35,031 nucleotides of DNA from an uncultured Brevinema sp. GTDB taxonomy: Bacteria; Spirochaetota; Brevinematia; Brevinematales; Brevinemataceae. The notes under the pieces are model-generated. The model searched no databases, was not told the origin of the DNA, and saw only the letters and a program-made list of their open reading frames with translations. This document shows positions 33,083-35,031 of the stretch, piece after piece. The number at the start of each line of letters is the position of its first letter. Within the stretch, counting starts at the first letter, position 1. Position numbers and translations under genes: made by a program. The stretch covers positions 1 to 35,031 of the forward strand of contig CAMQVI010000015.1 of NCBI GenBank assembly GCA_947038195.1, read 5' to 3'.

Positions 33083-34231
33083 ATGAAATTTGTAATTGCA
33101 ATGGATTCTTTTAAGGATTGTGCCTCTTCTATTGAAATAGGACAGGCTGTAAGTAAGGGAGTGCGAGCTGTTTTTCCAGATGCTGAAACTAAAGTATTTC
33201 CTATTGCTGATGGAGGAGAAGGTACTATAGAATCACTCTTACAAGGCCTTGGAGGATCTATTCAAAAAATAGAAATTCTAGATCCTTTAGGAAATAATAT
33301 TACTTCTTATTATGGTATTCTTTCTGATGGAACAGCTGTAATCGAAATGGCTACAGCTTCAGGATTAGAACTAGTACCTATAGAGTTGAGGAATCCTATG
33401 TATACTTCTACTTATGGGACGGGTCAACTGATCTCACACGCTTTAGATATGGGAGCGACAAATTTTATTGTTGGAATAGGTGGTTCTGCCACTAATGACG
33501 CTGGTATGGGTATGCTAACAGCTTTAGGTGTGAAGTTTTATGACAAAAATGGGAATGAGTTGAGGGGAAAAGGAGAAGATCTTATTCATATTTACTCTAT
33601 AAACATTGAAAATATCAATCCAAAGCTTAAAGATGCCCGTATTCAAGTAGCTTGTGATGTAAATAATCCTTTATATGGTAGCAATGGTGCTGCCTATATA
33701 TATGGACCTCAAAAAGGGGCTAACAAAGAAACTATTGAGTTTTTGGATAGAGGTTTACAAAACTTTGCTCAAAAAACAGAAGATACTATACACAAAGATA
33801 TTTCTCAAGTTCCAGGAGCTGGTGCTGCTGGAGGCTTAGGGGCGGCATTGCTAGCTTATTGTGGTGCAGAGTTAATATCAGGAATCACCATTATTTTAGA
33901 ATATCTTCAAATAGATAAAGATCTAAGTGACGCAGATTGTGTTTTTGTTGGAGAAGGTAAGATGGATTGGCAAACTTGTATGGGTAAAGCTCCGTCAGGG
34001 ATAGCAAATAGAATGAAAGCACTAGGAAAAAATGACACTCCAATTATAGCTATTAGTGGTGGTATAAAAGATGATCCAATAGAATTACATGAAATGGGCA
34101 TTAGTGCTTATTTTTCAATTGTACCAGGACCAATCAACTTAGAAGATGCTTTAAAAAAAGAAAATGCTTTAGATTTTGTTCAACGTCAAAGTAGGGAAAT
34201 TTGTTATATAATAAAATCTTTTTCCCCGTAA
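33083..34231 (+). CDS. Glycerate kinase (GlxK/GarK family)
   Basis: The 382-residue protein is a type I glycerate kinase, which phosphorylates D-glycerate, usually to 2-phosphoglycerate, feeding lower glycolysis. Landmarks are MDSFKDCASSIEIGQAVSKG, FPIADGGEGTIE, VIEMATASGLELVP, GIGGSATNDAGMGMLTALG, PGAGAAGGLGAALLAY and FVGEGKMDWQT. It is the only kinase in the cassette, so the imported substrate is probably processed unphosphorylated until this point. AGGAGAGG precedes the ATG. The 62-base gap before it holds an 8-bp inverted repeat (33030-33037 with 33065-33072) of unknown role. The transcript ends at the terminator that merges with repeat copy 2. Confidence 0.94.
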   Translation: MKFVIAMDSFKDCASSIEIGQAVSKGVRAVFPDAETKVFPIADGGEGTIESLLQGLGGSIQKIEILDPLGNNITSYYGILSDGTAVIEMATASGLELVPIELRNPMYTSTYGTGQLISHALDMGATNFIVGIGGSATNDAGMGMLTALGVKFYDKNGNELRGKGEDLIHIYSINIENINPKLKDARIQVACDVNNPLYGSNGAAYIYGPQKGANKETIEFLDRGLQNFAQKTEDTIHKDISQVPGAGAAGGLGAALLAYCGAELISGITIILEYLQIDKDLSDADCVFVGEGKMDWQTCMGKAPSGIANRMKALGKNDTPIIAISGGIKDDPIELHEMGISAYFSIVPGPINLEDALKKENALDFVQRQSREICYIIKSFSP

Positions 34232-34286
34232 TCGTATAGTGTAATCTATAAAATAAATACCTGTGATCTTGTGGGATTGGCGTAAA

Positions 34287-34327
34287 CCTCTCATGTTTCT
34301 CTATTAGAGAACATGGGAGGCTTTTTT
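34287..34327 (+). terminator. Terminator of the catabolic operon
   Basis: CCTCTCATGTTTCTC (34287-34301) pairs with GAGAACATGGGAGG (34307-34320) with one bulged T and one G-U, followed by six T (34322-34327). Its last bases start repeat copy 2. Confidence 0.85.
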
Positions 34328-34361
34328 ATTATTTCAAGAAAATTTCACCTTAAGCATAAAC
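34319..34361 (+). repeat. 43-bp direct repeat, right copy flanking the catabolic cassette
   Basis: This is the partner of 24563-24605, with 41 of 43 positions identical and the same orientation. It too starts with the GGC and T run of a terminator whose other arm is unrelated to that of the left copy. Outside these 43 bases the flanking sequences show no clear similarity. Confidence 0.85.
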
Positions 34362-34412
34362 CATCAAGCCCTTCATATACCTAATTAAGAGTGGCGATCC
34401 CCTGAAAACAGA

Positions 34413-34441
34413 TAGACTTTTTTACGATATTATGCTATAAT
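34413..34441 (+). promoter_or_regulatory. Promoter of the right-edge exported protein, with a direct repeat
   Basis: TAGACT (34413-34418), a 17-base spacer and TATAAT (34436-34441) preceded by TGC, an extended -10. The segment TTTACGATATTATGCTAT (34421-34438) recurs as TTTACGATAATATACTAT (34453-34470), 16 of 18 identical, 32 bases apart, about three helical turns. Confidence 0.6.
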
Positions 34442-34484
34442 GAATGAGATTGTTTACGATAATATACTATTGGAGTATTAATAC

Positions 34485-35031
34485 ATGAAAAAAACGATTC
34501 TAGCACTATCAGTCATATTTTTAATATCATTAAATACAGGGTACGCTCAAGAACATAGGAAAAATCCAAGACAGAGAGCCCCAAAATATACACAACGTTG
34601 GGGAGTTTCCACAGCGTGGCTCATCCAAAATGCTCCTTTTAGAGAGTTTTCCACCTTTCAATTAGATAGGATTTGGTATGCTCAAGGAATAAACACTTGG
34701 GATATGGGAGATGCAGCTACAGGACTTGCCTTCGGTTTTTCTTATGATCTTACGGCTAGAAATGGGCTAATGTTTCGTGTGCAAGGATTTTTAGAGACTA
34801 CGGGGTGGCTTACAGGAGTACTTGATATCGGTACAGGGATTAGAATTCCTATGCCTCTTAGAAATTCTTTCTTTAGTATAGAAGTATATTTCTCTATCAA
34901 TCAAACTGGGGGCACCCTACATAGGATAGGTGTTCCAGAAGCTTCCCTTCCAGACTCTATTGACTTTTATATGGGCTTATTTGGATTTAAATCACGAATA
35001 GCTTTTGAATTCCCTGTGGGTAAAAAGTTCT
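34485..35031 (+). CDS. Exported, probably outer-membrane beta-barrel protein (3' end outside the window)
   Basis: The frame opens at ATG 34485, with GGAG nine bases upstream, and runs 182 codons without a stop to the window edge. The product starts with a signal peptide (MKKTILALSVIFLISL, then NTGYAQ; cleavage likely after residue 21). After a basic stretch (EHRKNPRQRAPKYTQRWGVS) come alternating hydrophobic/polar strands such as AATGLAFGFSYDLTARNGLM, FRVQGFLETTGWLTGVLDIG and FFSIEVYFSINQTGG, with Gly/Asn turns, as in outer-membrane barrels. I do not recognise the family. It has its own promoter and lies just outside the right repeat. Confidence 0.75.
   Translation, partial: MKKTILALSVIFLISLNTGYAQEHRKNPRQRAPKYTQRWGVSTAWLIQNAPFREFSTFQLDRIWYAQGINTWDMGDAATGLAFGFSYDLTARNGLMFRVQGFLETTGWLTGVLDIGTGIRIPMPLRNSFFSIEVYFSINQTGGTLHRIGVPEASLPDSIDFYMGLFGFKSRIAFEFPVGKKF

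Noticed and set aside
24606-34318. Integrase, transposase or CRISPR array within or beside the repeat-flanked cassette
   Set aside because: No such gene, terminal inverted repeat or regularly spaced repeat array was found on either strand.
1-35031. Reassignment of TGA to tryptophan (genetic code 4)
   Set aside because: All recognised proteins are full length under the standard code with no in-frame TGA, and the tryptophans checked are TGG. Absence of TGA stops is reported instead.

Overview
This window looks like chromosome from an AT-rich, Gram-negative-type (diderm) bacterium, most likely a spirochaete. That placement is an inference, because there is no rRNA or other decisive marker. The support is two predicted outer-membrane beta-barrel proteins at the window edges, a TonB/ExbD pair, several lipoproteins with loose lipoboxes, a MreBCD/RodZ rod-shape system and pervasive AT-rich codon use. 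All 30 genes whose 3' end lies inside the window stop with TAA (21) or TAG (9), never TGA.

Positions 1-24.6 kb are a housekeeping backbone. In order they hold the end of a beta-barrel gene; a repeat-bearing convergent gap; a Cof-type HAD phosphatase; a GHL10-family glycoside hydrolase-like protein; tRNA-Thr(CGT); rimO-pgsA; rodZ; a lipoprotein gene followed by exbD-tonB-addB; tyrS-sirtuin; leuS with an exported acidic-tailed protein; a family 2 glycosyltransferase; mreB-mreC-mreD with a small novel lipoprotein; and a large exported protein that may be an inactive M1-peptidase relative. Most units end in clear Rho-independent terminators, and in two of them the stop codon lies inside the hairpin.

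Positions 24.6-34.3 kb are a self-contained catabolic cassette. A divergent FadR/FCD-type GntR regulator faces a long operon encoding a split transketolase (two genes), a tartronate-semialdehyde-reductase-like beta-hydroxyacid dehydrogenase, a short-chain dehydrogenase, a TRAP transporter (lipoprotein binding protein, DctQ, DctM), a D-tagatose-3-epimerase-like TIM barrel and a glycerate kinase. The whole cassette lies between two near-identical 43-bp direct repeats (41 of 43 positions match), which suggests it was acquired or can be lost as a unit.

The cassette's gene content suggests a pathway with no sugar kinase. A sugar acid, plausibly a pentonate, would be imported by TRAP, oxidised by the short-chain dehydrogenase, corrected in stereochemistry by the epimerase, and cleaved by transketolase to a C2 unit plus tartronate semialdehyde. 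The semialdehyde would be reduced to D-glycerate and phosphorylated to enter glycolysis. The GntR regulator probably binds two near-identical 14-bp palindromes 136 bp apart around the main promoter. The right edge holds the start of another exported, probably outer-membrane, protein.
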